Shown one piece after another: positions 25,288-33,466 of a stretch of 35,591 nt of DNA; position 1 is the stretch's first letter, and each line of letters starts with the position of its first letter. Source of the DNA: Planctomycetota bacterium (lineage in GTDB: Bacteria > Planctomycetota > UBA11346). The notes beneath the pieces are model-generated. The model saw only the letters and a program-made list of their open reading frames with translations. It was not told where the DNA came from and did not search any database. The DNA lies in the NCBI GenBank assembly GCA_027859175.1, contig JAQIBG010000318.1:1-35591 (forward strand), written 5' to 3'. The translations under genes were made by a program, and so were the position numbers.

Positions 25288-26736
25288 TCATTTCGAGAGT
25301 TCCGCCTGGGCAGCCAATTCCTGCGCCTCACTGGCGCTCAGAGCTCGGTCGTAAACGGCCATATCCCGGAGCGTGCCCACAGCGCCCCATCTATATTGCG
25401 TGGTATCTGGTGGCCCACCCATGCCCACCAGCCAAGGTTTTTCAGCCTTATAAAGGGCACTGGGGGAGCGAGGCTGCCAACTTTCTTCCGCAACCTGAGT
25501 GCCATCAAGGTAGATTTGGGTGAGCCCTCGATCTCTATCCACCACCCCAATGAGATGGTACCAGTGGCCAGGGGGATAGCTGGCATCCGTGGACGTGCCA
25601 ACGTGATGACCGGGCTCCTCATCAATAAAGCTGATCATGCCGAAGCTTCCGCTGTGTTCGTACACCAAGCCAGTGTGCAAACCACGGCGACCAATCAGAA
25701 AGAATTTCCCATCGTTGTCGGTGAAAACCGAGCCACTGGGGAGTCGCTCAGGACGATAACTGATAACCACACTGTAGGAGCCCTGCTCTGCATGGGCCAG
25801 ATCTCCCGTCGGTGAAATTTCTAAGCGGTTTGTGCCATCAAAGGTGAGGCCGTTTGGACCGAAGCTGCCACCATGTTGGGTGATGACGGGGCCATCTGAC
25901 GGCAGAAGGTTCTGCCCTCGTAAGGGCGCGGCAAGAATAGGCCTCGTATGGCTGACTTGCACTGCACTGAAAGCGTCGACCCGCGCCTGTTCCCCCGGTC
26001 CAATCAGTGCGCCTGATGGCTCTTGTTGTTTTCGGACTAAAACCTGGCCCTCACGAACGGCAACAATGCTGTGATCATCAAACACCCGCGTGGTAAAGCG
26101 CGTGCCTTGCACCGTGGCAGAACCATGGGGGGTGTTGACGACCAAGCGCTGACCTGACTCTTGCTTGGCAGCGTGAACATCAAGACCGCCGGCACTGAGC
26201 CGCCAGCTTCCTAGGGCTTCTGCTCGCAGTTCAGATGCCCCGTTTACGTAAAGCGTGGAGCCATCGTTCACGGCAATGACCACCTGCCCTTGTGGCTGCA
26301 CGATGATGGGGCTGTCAGCGCTCACCAGGTCCCCAACCTGTACGTTGCACCTATCAGCTTCACTTATGGTGCCGAAGGTGATGAACTGCGCTGCAGTACT
26401 GGGTACCAGTGAGGCCGGCTGGGCGACATCTTGTCCCATTGACCACAGCACCAGTAAGACCGCAACCGTAGCCACTGCGCCCCATAAAAGCGGACGCTGT
26501 TGGTTGCGCCCGCTTGGCCGCCTTGGCCGACGACCTACACGACGGCAGGTTGGCTGTGATGCCCGGTGGGAAACAACCCCGCCGAAGGTCTCCTCCAACG
26601 CGCCCTGCCACCGACAACAGCGTCGCCATACCTTCCGTCCAGCTGGATCAGACAAGGCTTTCCGCAGGGCCTCACGCCCCCCTTCATCCAAGGCCCCATC
26701 CATCCACTGGGCATGAAGCGTTTCCACTGGATCCAT
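25288..26736 (-). CDS. FecR-domain anti-sigma-type membrane protein with C-terminal LamG domain
   Basis: The 482-residue protein has a cytoplasmic N-terminus with charged residues and a Cys pair (RRCCRWQ), one TM segment (about 83-101, LLWGAVATVAVLLVLWSMG), a FecR domain (about 130-255; TVQGTRFTTRVFDDHSIVAV and GPGEQA), and a LamG/concanavalin-like domain (about 295-480; ISYRPERLPSG, HWYHLIGVVD, IYLDGTQV). Its ATG overlaps the sigma factor stop as TGATG, so it is the cognate regulator of that sigma factor. FecR proteins transmit an outside signal to their sigma factor; the fused glycan-binding-type LamG domain could be the direct sensor. The gene is followed after 102 bp by the GH74-like gene. 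Confidence 0.88.
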   Translation of the reverse strand: MDPVETLHAQWMDGALDEGGREALRKALSDPAGRKVWRRCCRWQGALEETFGGVVSHRASQPTCRRVGRRPRRPSGRNQQRPLLWGAVATVAVLLVLWSMGQDVAQPASLVPSTAAQFITFGTISEADRCNVQVGDLVSADSPIIVQPQGQVVIAVNDGSTLYVNGASELRAEALGSWRLSAGGLDVHAAKQESGQRLVVNTPHGSATVQGTRFTTRVFDDHSIVAVREGQVLVRKQQEPSGALIGPGEQARVDAFSAVQVSHTRPILAAPLRGQNLLPSDGPVITQHGGSFGPNGLTFDGTNRLEISPTGDLAHAEQGSYSVVISYRPERLPSGSVFTDNDGKFFLIGRRGLHTGLVYEHSGSFGMISFIDEEPGHHVGTSTDASYPPGHWYHLIGVVDRDRGLTQIYLDGTQVAEESWQPRSPSALYKAEKPWLVGMGGPPDTTQYRWGAVGTLRDMAVYDRALSASEAQELAAQAELSK

Positions 26737-27263
26737 CACTGCATCTCTCCCTGGGCGCGCAGGCGACGGATGCAGGATTCCAAAACCTGACGCAAGCGCG
26801 ACAAAGCCGTCTGAATGGATCCCTCATTTCCTTGGGTTTGACTAGCTATCTCACGCATGCTCAGGCCATCGTGATAGCGCAGCTGAACTAACTGCCGCTG
26901 CCGTGCGGGCAACTTGCCGAGACAATCCTGCAAATGAGGCAAGTCGTCAGCAAAGGACTCCTCTGGCTCTTCGTCCTCCCAAGCACCTTCCACCAGCGCC
27001 AATAACTCACTGTTCACCAATGGTCCCTGATGTTGCCTTCGCTGGAGCTCGCGTACCACGTTGCGTCCAATCCCCCGCGCCCAAGCGATGGCATTGAGCC
27101 CAGGCATAAACGTGCCCCGCTGGGCAACTAGGCGCATCATGGTTTCCTGGAAAGCCTCTTCAGCCAAGTCTTTACGCCGCGTCAAACTGCCCAGATATCC
27201 GAGCAGATCCCCCCGCTGGGCCAGCACCTGCTGAATCACATCATCAGAACTTGTCATCGCCAT
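26736..27263 (-). CDS. ECF-type RNA polymerase sigma factor
   Basis: The 175-residue protein has a region 2 segment (DLLGYLGSLTRRKDLAEEAFQETMMRLV, with AWARGIGRNVV) and a region 4 HTH (LGKLPARQRQLVQLRYHDGLSMREIASQTQGNEGSIQTALSRLRQ). It is of the Rhodopirellula/Verrucomicrobium ECF type that is paired with FecR proteins in these phyla. Start at 27263 (MAMTSS) was chosen because the sigma-2 domain begins right after it; the open frame extends upstream to about 27428 without sigma-like sequence. No clear Shine-Dalgarno is present. Confidence 0.88.
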   Translation of the reverse strand: MAMTSSDDVIQQVLAQRGDLLGYLGSLTRRKDLAEEAFQETMMRLVAQRGTFMPGLNAIAWARGIGRNVVRELQRRQHQGPLVNSELLALVEGAWEDEEPEESFADDLPHLQDCLGKLPARQRQLVQLRYHDGLSMREIASQTQGNEGSIQTALSRLRQVLESCIRRLRAQGEMQ

Positions 27264-27514
27264 AATACTACATGACGCGAGAGACCAGAACCATACCGAC
27301 TTTTCCTGGCAACGGTAAGGCTTGTACGCTCCACTAGGAGAAAACTCAATTCGCAAGCCGCTCATTGACAGCTCACGATGGGTCCACCCTGTCCCGTGCA
27401 TGACCGCCGCCAGTGCCTCCCACATCAACGCGGTGGACCGCCAAGTTCATTGATTCGCGCATCAAGTACCATTGCGATCTCGATCGCACGGCGGCGCAGG
27501 GGAATAAATAAAAA
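27264..27514. other. Intergenic region upstream of the sigma gene
   Basis: The stretch between the sigma factor start and the terminator of the nucleoside hydrolase gene holds no coding sequence that I can support; the short frames there have no recognisable motif. It should contain the promoter of the sigma-FecR-GH74-like unit, but no clear -35/-10 pair was found. A T-rich run (minus strand 27514-27503) belongs to the terminator. Confidence 0.5.
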
Positions 27515-27547
27515 TGACCGCGCTGCCGGAAGACTGCAGCGCGGTCA
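27503..27547 (-). terminator. Rho-independent terminator of the nucleoside hydrolase-like gene
   Basis: A perfect 12-bp stem (TGACCGCGCTGC at 27515-27526 with its complement at 27536-27547) has a 9-nt loop and, on the minus strand, is followed by TTTTTATTTATT (27514-27503). It begins 27 bp after the stop codon at 27574, the usual place for an intrinsic terminator. Confidence 0.9.
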
Positions 27548-27573
27548 GTGCTGAGGATCACATGCTTTGTGAC

Positions 27574-29820
27574 TCAGCCATCGCCAAGCGGCGCCGCCCC
27601 TGGCGTTGGTTGCCGCACCATGACCTCGTCGAGGCTGCCGCGGAAATACAAACCGCCATTGGCGATCCGCCCCAGGTAGCTAGCCCCACCGGTCTTGAAG
27701 TCGGTGCGGATGCTCGGGTCCACCGTGCGATCCACGCCATCAACCACAATCTGGGCGATGCCAGCTACGCGATCGAAGCTGACCTCGATCAGATGCCACT
27801 GCCCTGGCACAATGGCGCCCGCATCGCTTAGTGCCGAATCACCTTCGCTACCGTTGCCGGTCTCAAAAATAACGCGTCCGTCTTCAGTTCTCCAGCCGTT
27901 GATAAACAACTTGTAGCCATCTTCGCGATGCCCGCCGCGGCCATTGGCCACAACCGTTTGCATGTTGCGGGCCGAAGGATCCATCTTGACCCAGGCGCTT
28001 ATCGTAGCGCGATCACCCAGATCCATGGCGCCGAGGGCAACGGCATCGTTAACGCCGTCGAGCGCAAAGGCGCCGGCGCCCTCAATCGCATCAGTGGTGA
28101 ACCCAGCCCCATTCATGAGCGTGCCGTCATTGACGCCAGCCAGGTCCTTGGCGTTGGTGTCACCTGGCCAGTAGTGCACCAGACTGTCTGCCGGCTCTGG
28201 ATCCACTTTACCGGCCACGATCGACAACTGATCGATTTGCCCGCTGAAATAATAGCTGCCACTGGTCATACGGCCGGTGTCAGTAACGGCCTCACTGCGA
28301 TAATCGTTACGAATCACACTCGTGATCGTTTCATCGTGACCATCAACCAGGATCCGCGCCTCGCCCTGAGCACGATCAAGCAGCAACTGAATCTGATGCC
28401 ACTGCCCCGGCACAATCACGCCAGGACCGGTCATGGCGCTGGCATTGGCCGTGCCGTTACCGGTCTCGAAGATGACCGATCCATCAACGGTCTTCCAGTG
28501 GTTGATCATCAACTTGTAGCCATTCTGCGACGCGCCACCGGCACAGTTTGCGAGCACTGTTTGAATATTGTTGTGGCCAGGATCAACCCGCAAACGAACT
28601 TCAATCGTTGCGACTTCCGGCAAGCGCAACACGCCCATGCCAGCGTAGTCATTGACGCCATCAAGCAGCAAGGATCCAGCCGAGAGTCGGGCCCCATTTT
28701 TGAGATAGGCATCGTTTCCGCCAACGTGGTCTTTGGCATCGGTGTCGTACAGCCACAGGTGCTCCAGTCCGGCTTGGTCTGGCTCTGGAGTCGGGTCCGG
28801 ATCCGGTGTCGTTAGGCTCGGCTGATGCAGCATCATGTTTTCAATGATGTCTTTCAGGCTGTCGCGATCCATGCGCTCGGTCAGATAGCGCTGATCGGCA
28901 TCGGGGCTCGAGCGCCAGATGTTGACGCCGCTTAACGCCACCTCGTTGTGCCCAGTCGATCGCTCATTCCAATAGGGCCCCAAGCCGCGCACCGCATACA
29001 TCACGGCAGTTTGGTCATAGGTTGGCCAATCTTCTATTGGGCTCGGCGTGCGATTAGCCCACGACGGCGGATTCTGAAAGAAGAACGCATAGCCTGCCTT
29101 GACCGGGCTCGTATCCGGCAACTCAGCCACGCGCTGGCCAGCCTTGAGATTAAAGCCGATTTCAAAGCCACTAAAGGTCACCGGAACGGGCATGTTATTA
29201 ACCACATACTGCGCCAAGCCAGGATCACCCTTAAAGTTGCTTTCGCCACCCATCGAAACCGCAGAGGGATAACGCCCACCCAGTATCACAAAACGCTGCA
29301 CCTTGCGGCGAACCAGTTCAATACCGGTGAGAGCGCTGTATTGGTCGGGGCCAGACTGCAGCAAGCTGCGGATATTATACAGCTTGCCAACGGTCACGAA
29401 GGTCACGCTGCCGTCAGCGCTTGCGGCCAAGGTTTGACGATACAGATCGCACACCAAGGGCGCATTCACCGTGTCCTGGTCATGCGCAAAGGCATTGCTG
29501 ATCGCCACATCATAAGTATTCGGCGTCGTCAATGCGCCACCCGGGTGACCAATAGGAATATGCGGACGCTGGAAGTAAGTATTCACCACGTCCATCGCGC
29601 CCACACTCCCGGTGGTGGCGGCATAGGTGCCCATCGCCAGAATTTCGCACTCACCAGCGTCGGCCAAGGCATGCAACACCACCATGGCGCCGAGGTCGTC
29701 GATATCATCGCCGAGGTCGGTATCGAAAATCAGCTGCGCTGGTTCGGCAGCCGTGGCCCAACAGCACCAGCCCATGAGCAGGGCAATCGGCACCAGCGCT
29801 AGGTTCGAAATACACATCAT
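27574..29820 (-). CDS. Secreted nucleoside hydrolase-like protein with two LamG domains
   Basis: The 748-residue protein starts with a signal peptide (NLALVPIALLMGWCCWATAA) and has AGGAG 5 nt upstream of the ATG. Residues 27-320 form a nucleoside hydrolase-type fold with the calcium-binding motif DTDLGDDIDD at 33-42 and FVILGGRYP further on. After a Pro/Asp linker (TPDPDPTPEPDQ) come two LamG repeats, about 345-545 and 555-745, that are similar to each other (GYKLMINHWKTVDG and GYKLFINGWRTEDG). Classical nucleoside hydrolases are cytoplasmic and 300-350 residues long, so this exported, LamG-bearing type may act on a glycoside with a ribose-like moiety. It is divergent from the ECF/FecR pair and ends in a strong terminator. 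Confidence 0.83.
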   Translation of the reverse strand: MMCISNLALVPIALLMGWCCWATAAEPAQLIFDTDLGDDIDDLGAMVVLHALADAGECEILAMGTYAATTGSVGAMDVVNTYFQRPHIPIGHPGGALTTPNTYDVAISNAFAHDQDTVNAPLVCDLYRQTLAASADGSVTFVTVGKLYNIRSLLQSGPDQYSALTGIELVRRKVQRFVILGGRYPSAVSMGGESNFKGDPGLAQYVVNNMPVPVTFSGFEIGFNLKAGQRVAELPDTSPVKAGYAFFFQNPPSWANRTPSPIEDWPTYDQTAVMYAVRGLGPYWNERSTGHNEVALSGVNIWRSSPDADQRYLTERMDRDSLKDIIENMMLHQPSLTTPDPDPTPEPDQAGLEHLWLYDTDAKDHVGGNDAYLKNGARLSAGSLLLDGVNDYAGMGVLRLPEVATIEVRLRVDPGHNNIQTVLANCAGGASQNGYKLMINHWKTVDGSVIFETGNGTANASAMTGPGVIVPGQWHQIQLLLDRAQGEARILVDGHDETITSVIRNDYRSEAVTDTGRMTSGSYYFSGQIDQLSIVAGKVDPEPADSLVHYWPGDTNAKDLAGVNDGTLMNGAGFTTDAIEGAGAFALDGVNDAVALGAMDLGDRATISAWVKMDPSARNMQTVVANGRGGHREDGYKLFINGWRTEDGRVIFETGNGSEGDSALSDAGAIVPGQWHLIEVSFDRVAGIAQIVVDGVDRTVDPSIRTDFKTGGASYLGRIANGGLYFRGSLDEVMVRQPTPGAAPLGDG

Positions 29821-30048
29821 AGAGTCTCCTGCCCAGAAGTGCGCTAATCACGCGCTGCATGACAACTTGCGTCCTAAACCAAGCCGAGCGCACGAGTTAA
29901 ACAGCGCCTGCGGATGCCACTCGGCGCAGATGGCAAACGCTCATCGGTCACGCCCGCTGTCTCGCCATAAGTCCTGATCCAATTGCCCTTTGCGATCCAA
30001 TCTGTCATGTTTTAGCATGTCAGCGCACTCGCTTGTCGGGGGAGCCAC

Positions 30049-30585
30049 ATGACGACATTAGCGACACTCGTCGCGCAGGCGCGCCTCGGCAATCACCAGG
30101 CCTTTGACGACCTGGTGGTGGCAACCCACCGTGAGCTGCGTTGCTTCGTGAGCATTCGCATTCGGTCGCTAGCAGATGCAGACGAAATCGTGCAAGACGT
30201 CTACGTGACCTGCTACGAAAAGATCACCAGCTATAACCCCGATAATAGTTTCATCGGCTGGCTCAAAGGCATCGCTAAGAACAAACTGCGCGAACGCTAC
30301 CGCGGCAGCCGTCTCGTGAGCGCCGATCAGGCCTTCCTCGACGACTTGGCCCACGATGAACCCCCTGAGAGCGACACCAGCGCCGCCCTGGCCGCCCACC
30401 TCCAAACCTGTCTCGACAAGCTGCCGAGCAAAAGTCGCCAACTTCTCGACGCGATGTACCATGACGGCCAGTCACTCAAAGACATGGCACGCCGCTTCAA
30501 GCGCAAGGCCAACAATGTGGCCCAAGCGATCTGCCGCATTCGTTCGGGCCTTCGCAGCTGCATCGAACAACAGCAGACACGCTGA
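30049..30585 (+). CDS. ECF-type RNA polymerase sigma factor
   Basis: The 178-residue protein has region 2 (QAFDDLVVATHRELRCFV, DADEIVQDVYVTCYEKI, IGWLKGIAKNKLRERYR) and region 4 (LQTCLDKLPSKSRQLLDAMYHDGQSLKDMARRFKRKANNVAQAICRIR). The type is the one paired with FecR proteins in Planctomycetota/Verrucomicrobiota. A strong Shine-Dalgarno (GGGGGAG, 4 nt before ATG) supports the start. It overlaps the FecR gene as TGATG and is divergent from the LamG-bearing nucleoside hydrolase gene, its possible target. Confidence 0.92.
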   Translation: MTTLATLVAQARLGNHQAFDDLVVATHRELRCFVSIRIRSLADADEIVQDVYVTCYEKITSYNPDNSFIGWLKGIAKNKLRERYRGSRLVSADQAFLDDLAHDEPPESDTSAALAAHLQTCLDKLPSKSRQLLDAMYHDGQSLKDMARRFKRKANNVAQAICRIRSGLRSCIEQQQTR

Positions 30586-31928
30586 TGACCACCGAGCTCG
30601 ACACCCTAATCCAGGCCTATTGCCGCGGCGACGCGAGCGGCGACAGCATCGCGCAACTGGCCGCCATGCTCAAAGACAACAACGAGCATCAACACTACTT
30701 TCGTGAGCAGGTCCACATCCACCGCGCATTGGTCGCCCTGCACAGTCAGCGCACCGACCAGCGCGTGCTCGCATTGTTTCACGACATTGCCAAGGCCGAT
30801 CAGCACAGCGCAACCGCCGCGCGGCGCATCCGAGGGCGCATTCGCCACAAGCGCCGCAGCACCGTCCGCTTTCAGATTTTCGCACTCGCTGCCGGCATCC
30901 TGATCTGCATCGGGCTGATCGTATTCATCGTCAATCGTACCAACGCCGGTATCGCCACGCTCATACGATCACAAGCCGCCCCAGTTACCGTGCAGGCCAA
31001 GCAACAACTGCAGCTGCACAAGGGTGACCAGATCCAACTCGGCGCTGACTTCGGCCACGCCATCGCGCTGGAAGCCAGCCACGTCACCGTCAGCACCCAC
31101 AACAAGGGACGTGTGATGAACCTGCACAGCGGCGCCCTCCAGGTCAGCGTCACCCACGGTGCCCAGGTTGCCGTCCAAAGCCCCCACAGCCTCAGCGAAG
31201 CCCTTGGCACCGAGTTTACCGTTCGTTGCCATCCCGAAGCGAGCATCACGCAGGTCTTCGACGGCATCGTCCGCGTGAGCACCAGCACTGGGCAGCGCAG
31301 CCTCAGCCCAGGCGATCAAGCAATCGCCACCGCCGATGAGCTGGTATTGATTGGCACCGATACCCAACTCGTGGGGCCCGAAGATTTCAAGCCTGAAACC
31401 GGCCCTTGGCGCCTCAACGGCCCAGCCGTGGGCCCCTGGGCTCGCACCTGGCAGATCAACCCAACACCGGATGAACGCAAGGCCAACCAACTGAGCCTAT
31501 CGGTTCCCCTTGCTGCTGGGTCCTATCGCATCTGGCTTCTTGCCCGCAGCCAAGAGTCTGCTCCTGCCGGATCGGCCCGTACCTTCAAAGACACGATCCA
31601 AGTCAGCTGCCCGGGCGGCACCTTCAGTCAGCAGCGCACGACCCCCGATATTCCCGACAACAGCAGCCGAAACTATAATGGTCTCGCCGCCTTCGATGAA
31701 TGGGTTTGGCTCAACGGCGACCACGATCACCTGCTCCAGGAGCCGGGCAGCGACAAATACCACCAACTGAAATCGCAGTCGCCACCGCTCTCACTCAGCC
31801 TTGACCGCAACGACACCTACCACTTCACGCTCAAAGCCACCGAAGGCGCCGTCGCCGTCGCCGCCATCTGCATCACGCCGCTTGACGGCAAACCACCGGC
31901 ACTTGGTGGCAAGATACTTGAGCACTGA
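30585..31928 (+). CDS. FecR-domain membrane protein (anti-sigma type)
   Basis: The 447-residue protein has a cytoplasmic N-terminal helical part (about 1-90, including LIQAYCRGDASGDSIAQLAA), a TM segment (about 97-118, FALAAGILICIGLIVFI), and a FecR domain (about 140-250; SLSEALGTEFTV and SLSPGDQAIA). The remaining 190 residues form a separate beta-rich extracellular domain with YRIWLLARSQESAPAG and a YHFTLKATEGAVAVAAI repeat; I do not recognise it. That part differs from the LamG of the other FecR protein, suggesting a different ligand. The start overlaps the sigma stop as TGATG, so both proteins are coupled. Confidence 0.88.
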   Translation: MTTELDTLIQAYCRGDASGDSIAQLAAMLKDNNEHQHYFREQVHIHRALVALHSQRTDQRVLALFHDIAKADQHSATAARRIRGRIRHKRRSTVRFQIFALAAGILICIGLIVFIVNRTNAGIATLIRSQAAPVTVQAKQQLQLHKGDQIQLGADFGHAIALEASHVTVSTHNKGRVMNLHSGALQVSVTHGAQVAVQSPHSLSEALGTEFTVRCHPEASITQVFDGIVRVSTSTGQRSLSPGDQAIATADELVLIGTDTQLVGPEDFKPETGPWRLNGPAVGPWARTWQINPTPDERKANQLSLSVPLAAGSYRIWLLARSQESAPAGSARTFKDTIQVSCPGGTFSQQRTTPDIPDNSSRNYNGLAAFDEWVWLNGDHDHLLQEPGSDKYHQLKSQSPPLSLSLDRNDTYHFTLKATEGAVAVAAICITPLDGKPPALGGKILEH

Positions 31929-31954
31929 ATGCTGCCCAAGCCGATTGATTAACC

Positions 31955-32506
31955 TCAGTCAGCTATCGCACTAGCGTTGCTCGCGATGTATTCGTGCACA
32001 GTTGTACAGGCGGCGTTCACATCTTCGGCCAACTGCTGATCAAGAGCTGTGTTGCCGGCCTGGAGTTGGCCAGAGCGCTGCATCTCGGCGACCTGATCAA
32101 GGCGTTGCGCGAGAGACTCGGCGCCGCAAACGCGATACGCTTCAGCCACCTCATCGAGGGTCGGCAACTGCAGCGCCAGGGCGTCTTCGGACATCGCATA
32201 GCGATACACGCCCATATGCCGCCACTGCAAATCAAAGGCCAGGATTGCAGCAACACTGCGCTTGGGCCCCGACAGGGTCCGCCACGAACCATCGCCCCCC
32301 TCGATCATCGACCCGAGATGACGTTGCAGGAGGATGTCGCCATCGCGCGTATTTGGCAGCGCCTGCAGGGCCGCCACGTCAAGCCGATGCCGGGCGAGTT
32401 CGGCCGGCACCCGCGTCCAGGCGATCATCGCGCCCACAGCAAACACGAGCACAAGCACTGCCGTGCCCACAAGCCATGGCCGCCGTGCCTCATCTGCGCC
32501 CTTCAT
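31955..32506 (-). CDS. DMP19-like membrane-anchored protein (copy 2)
   Basis: The 183-residue protein has one N-terminal TM segment (about 11-31, [19 protein letters not shown]) followed by [18 protein letters not shown] and a helical domain ([43 protein letters not shown]) resembling DMP19/DUF4375 folds. It is a diverged paralogue of the protein at 34190-34729, which has VPDEVARHRL and a similar YRRLGA region. The start overlaps the stop of the pilin gene as ATGA, so the two are coupled and probably work together at the inner membrane. The assignment to DMP19 is tentative. Confidence 0.6.
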   Translation of the reverse strand: MKGADEARRPWLVGTAVLVLVFAVGAMIAWTRVPAELARHRLDVAALQALPNTRDGDILLQRHLGSMIEGGDGSWRTLSGPKRSVAAILAFDLQWRHMGVYRYAMSEDALALQLPTLDEVAEAYRVCGAESLAQRLDQVAEMQRSGQLQAGNTALDQQLAEDVNAACTTVHEYIASNASAIAD

Positions 32507-33195
32507 CTGGCATTCCAGGGCGGCTCATTAAGGGCCATCGGCACATCAAGCGGGCGAATGCTTCCGGCGTGGCCATCACAGTACACCATGTTGACGCGGC
32601 CGCGATGCCGTGCCAAGGCCTTGTTGCCAACTGAATAGCGTGTCACCGCTGGATTCGGTTGAATCTCGCGTGCATAGGCATCGCCTGCCAACCACACTTC
32701 GGTCGCATGGTGGCGCGTGCCCTGCCCTTGGCCGTCGATGGTTGCGTTCAGGCCATAGTCACCCCAGGTACCATTATTGAAATTGAACATGCTGGCCGTG
32801 GGCCCAGAAGGCATCGCCGCCGGACAAGCAAAGGGCCCGAGCACACCAGATGGCGGCCGCGCGAGTGCATTGTACCAATCGCGCCGCTGCGCTTCACTGG
32901 GTGCGCAGTCGAGATATTGACCAGCGGCCAGACTCCAAATGTAGGGTGCCTTGCCCCCGAAGCTTGCCCTGGGATACACCCCCCCCTCATCGGCGTAGGC
33001 CAACACGCCCATACCCACCTGGCGTAGATTATTCAGGCACACCATCCCGCGCGCCGACTCTCGGGCCATATTGATCGCCGGCAGCAACAGGCTCGCCAGG
33101 ATCGCAATGATCGAGATCACTACGAGTAGTTCGATGAGGGTAAAGCCGCCGCTGCGCTGAGGCCGCGTCATGTACCTCGCAGTGTCCTGAGTCAT
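32503..33195 (-). CDS. Pseudopilin with H-X9-DG motif (copy 2)
   Basis: The 230-residue protein has a short leader ending in SGG, the site [22 protein letters not shown], and the conserved [18 protein letters not shown] segment. Near the end it has [12 protein letters not shown], an exact H-X9-DG motif, and a [11 protein letters not shown] tail. The start at 33195 has a GGTGAGAGG purine run just upstream; 33171 (MTRPQ) is an alternative with a close GAGG. The open frame extends to 33291 through a G9 tract and a hydrophobic 28-residue peptide that is probably not part of the pilin. A G8 tract lies inside the gene at codons for DEGGV (minus strand of 32979-32986). It is coupled to the DMP19-like gene. 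Confidence 0.88.
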   Translation of the reverse strand: MTQDTARYMTRPQRSGGFTLIELLVVISIIAILASLLLPAINMARESARGMVCLNNLRQVGMGVLAYADEGGVYPRASFGGKAPYIWSLAAGQYLDCAPSEAQRRDWYNALARPPSGVLGPFACPAAMPSGPTASMFNFNNGTWGDYGLNATIDGQGQGTRHHATEVWLAGDAYAREIQPNPAVTRYSVGNKALARHRGRVNMVYCDGHAGSIRPLDVPMALNEPPWNAR

Positions 33196-33203
33196 GCCTC
33201 TCA

Positions 33204-33212
33204 CCCCCCCCC
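33204..33212. repeat. C9/G9 homopolymer just upstream of the pilin start
   Basis: Nine consecutive C on the plus strand (G9 on the coding strand) lie 9-17 nt before the ATG at 33195, next to the ribosome-binding site. Such a tract is a plausible slippage site. The long upstream frame (to 33291) reads through it in frame with the pilin. Confidence 0.6.
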
Positions 33213-33213
33213 T

Positions 33214-33453
33214 GTCGTACAGCACTCGCATTGCTGCAAGCATGTGTGCACCACAAACCGCGGCGATCAGCACATAGGCTAGCAACCGCATAGTGAATTT
33301 CCACCGCCGATTGACCCCAATACCAACGCGATATCGGCGTCATCATCACCACCTGATATACCGGTAGCGATCATCGCCATTGGCGAAATCACTGCGGTAA
33401 CCCGCTCCTGCCATGGTCCAGCCAGCGGCACCCGCTCACGAATCGAACGCAAA
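33214..33453 (-). pseudogene. Scar of a large secreted enzyme gene: deleted and frameshifted 3' end
   Basis: 33214-33400 is about 93% identical by eye to 34810-34995, the end of and sequence after the intact gene at 34941-35591 (11 substitutions and 1 indel in about 187 bp). 33401-33453 is about 87% identical to 35471-35523, the VPLAGQWQAR region of that gene. The two blocks are directly joined, so 475 bp are missing relative to the intact copy. As 475 is not a multiple of three, the join shifts the frame: RERVPLAGPWQER is followed by out-of-frame sequence. Homology stops at about 33454, just before the stop codon of the neighbouring pilin gene (33467). Confidence 0.75.
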
Positions 33454-33466
33454 TATCGAGCACCTG

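Noticed and set aside
27928-29802. Two plus-strand open frames (295 and 284 codons) opposite the nucleoside hydrolase-LamG gene
   Set aside because: They lack domains and start signals; the minus-strand gene has a signal peptide, family motif, repeated LamG domains and terminator.
33246-33256. GTGTGCACCAC sequences near 33250 and 34840 as further LacI operators
   Set aside because: They hold only a GTGCAC half-site without the palindromic partner and occur as part of the duplicated segment.
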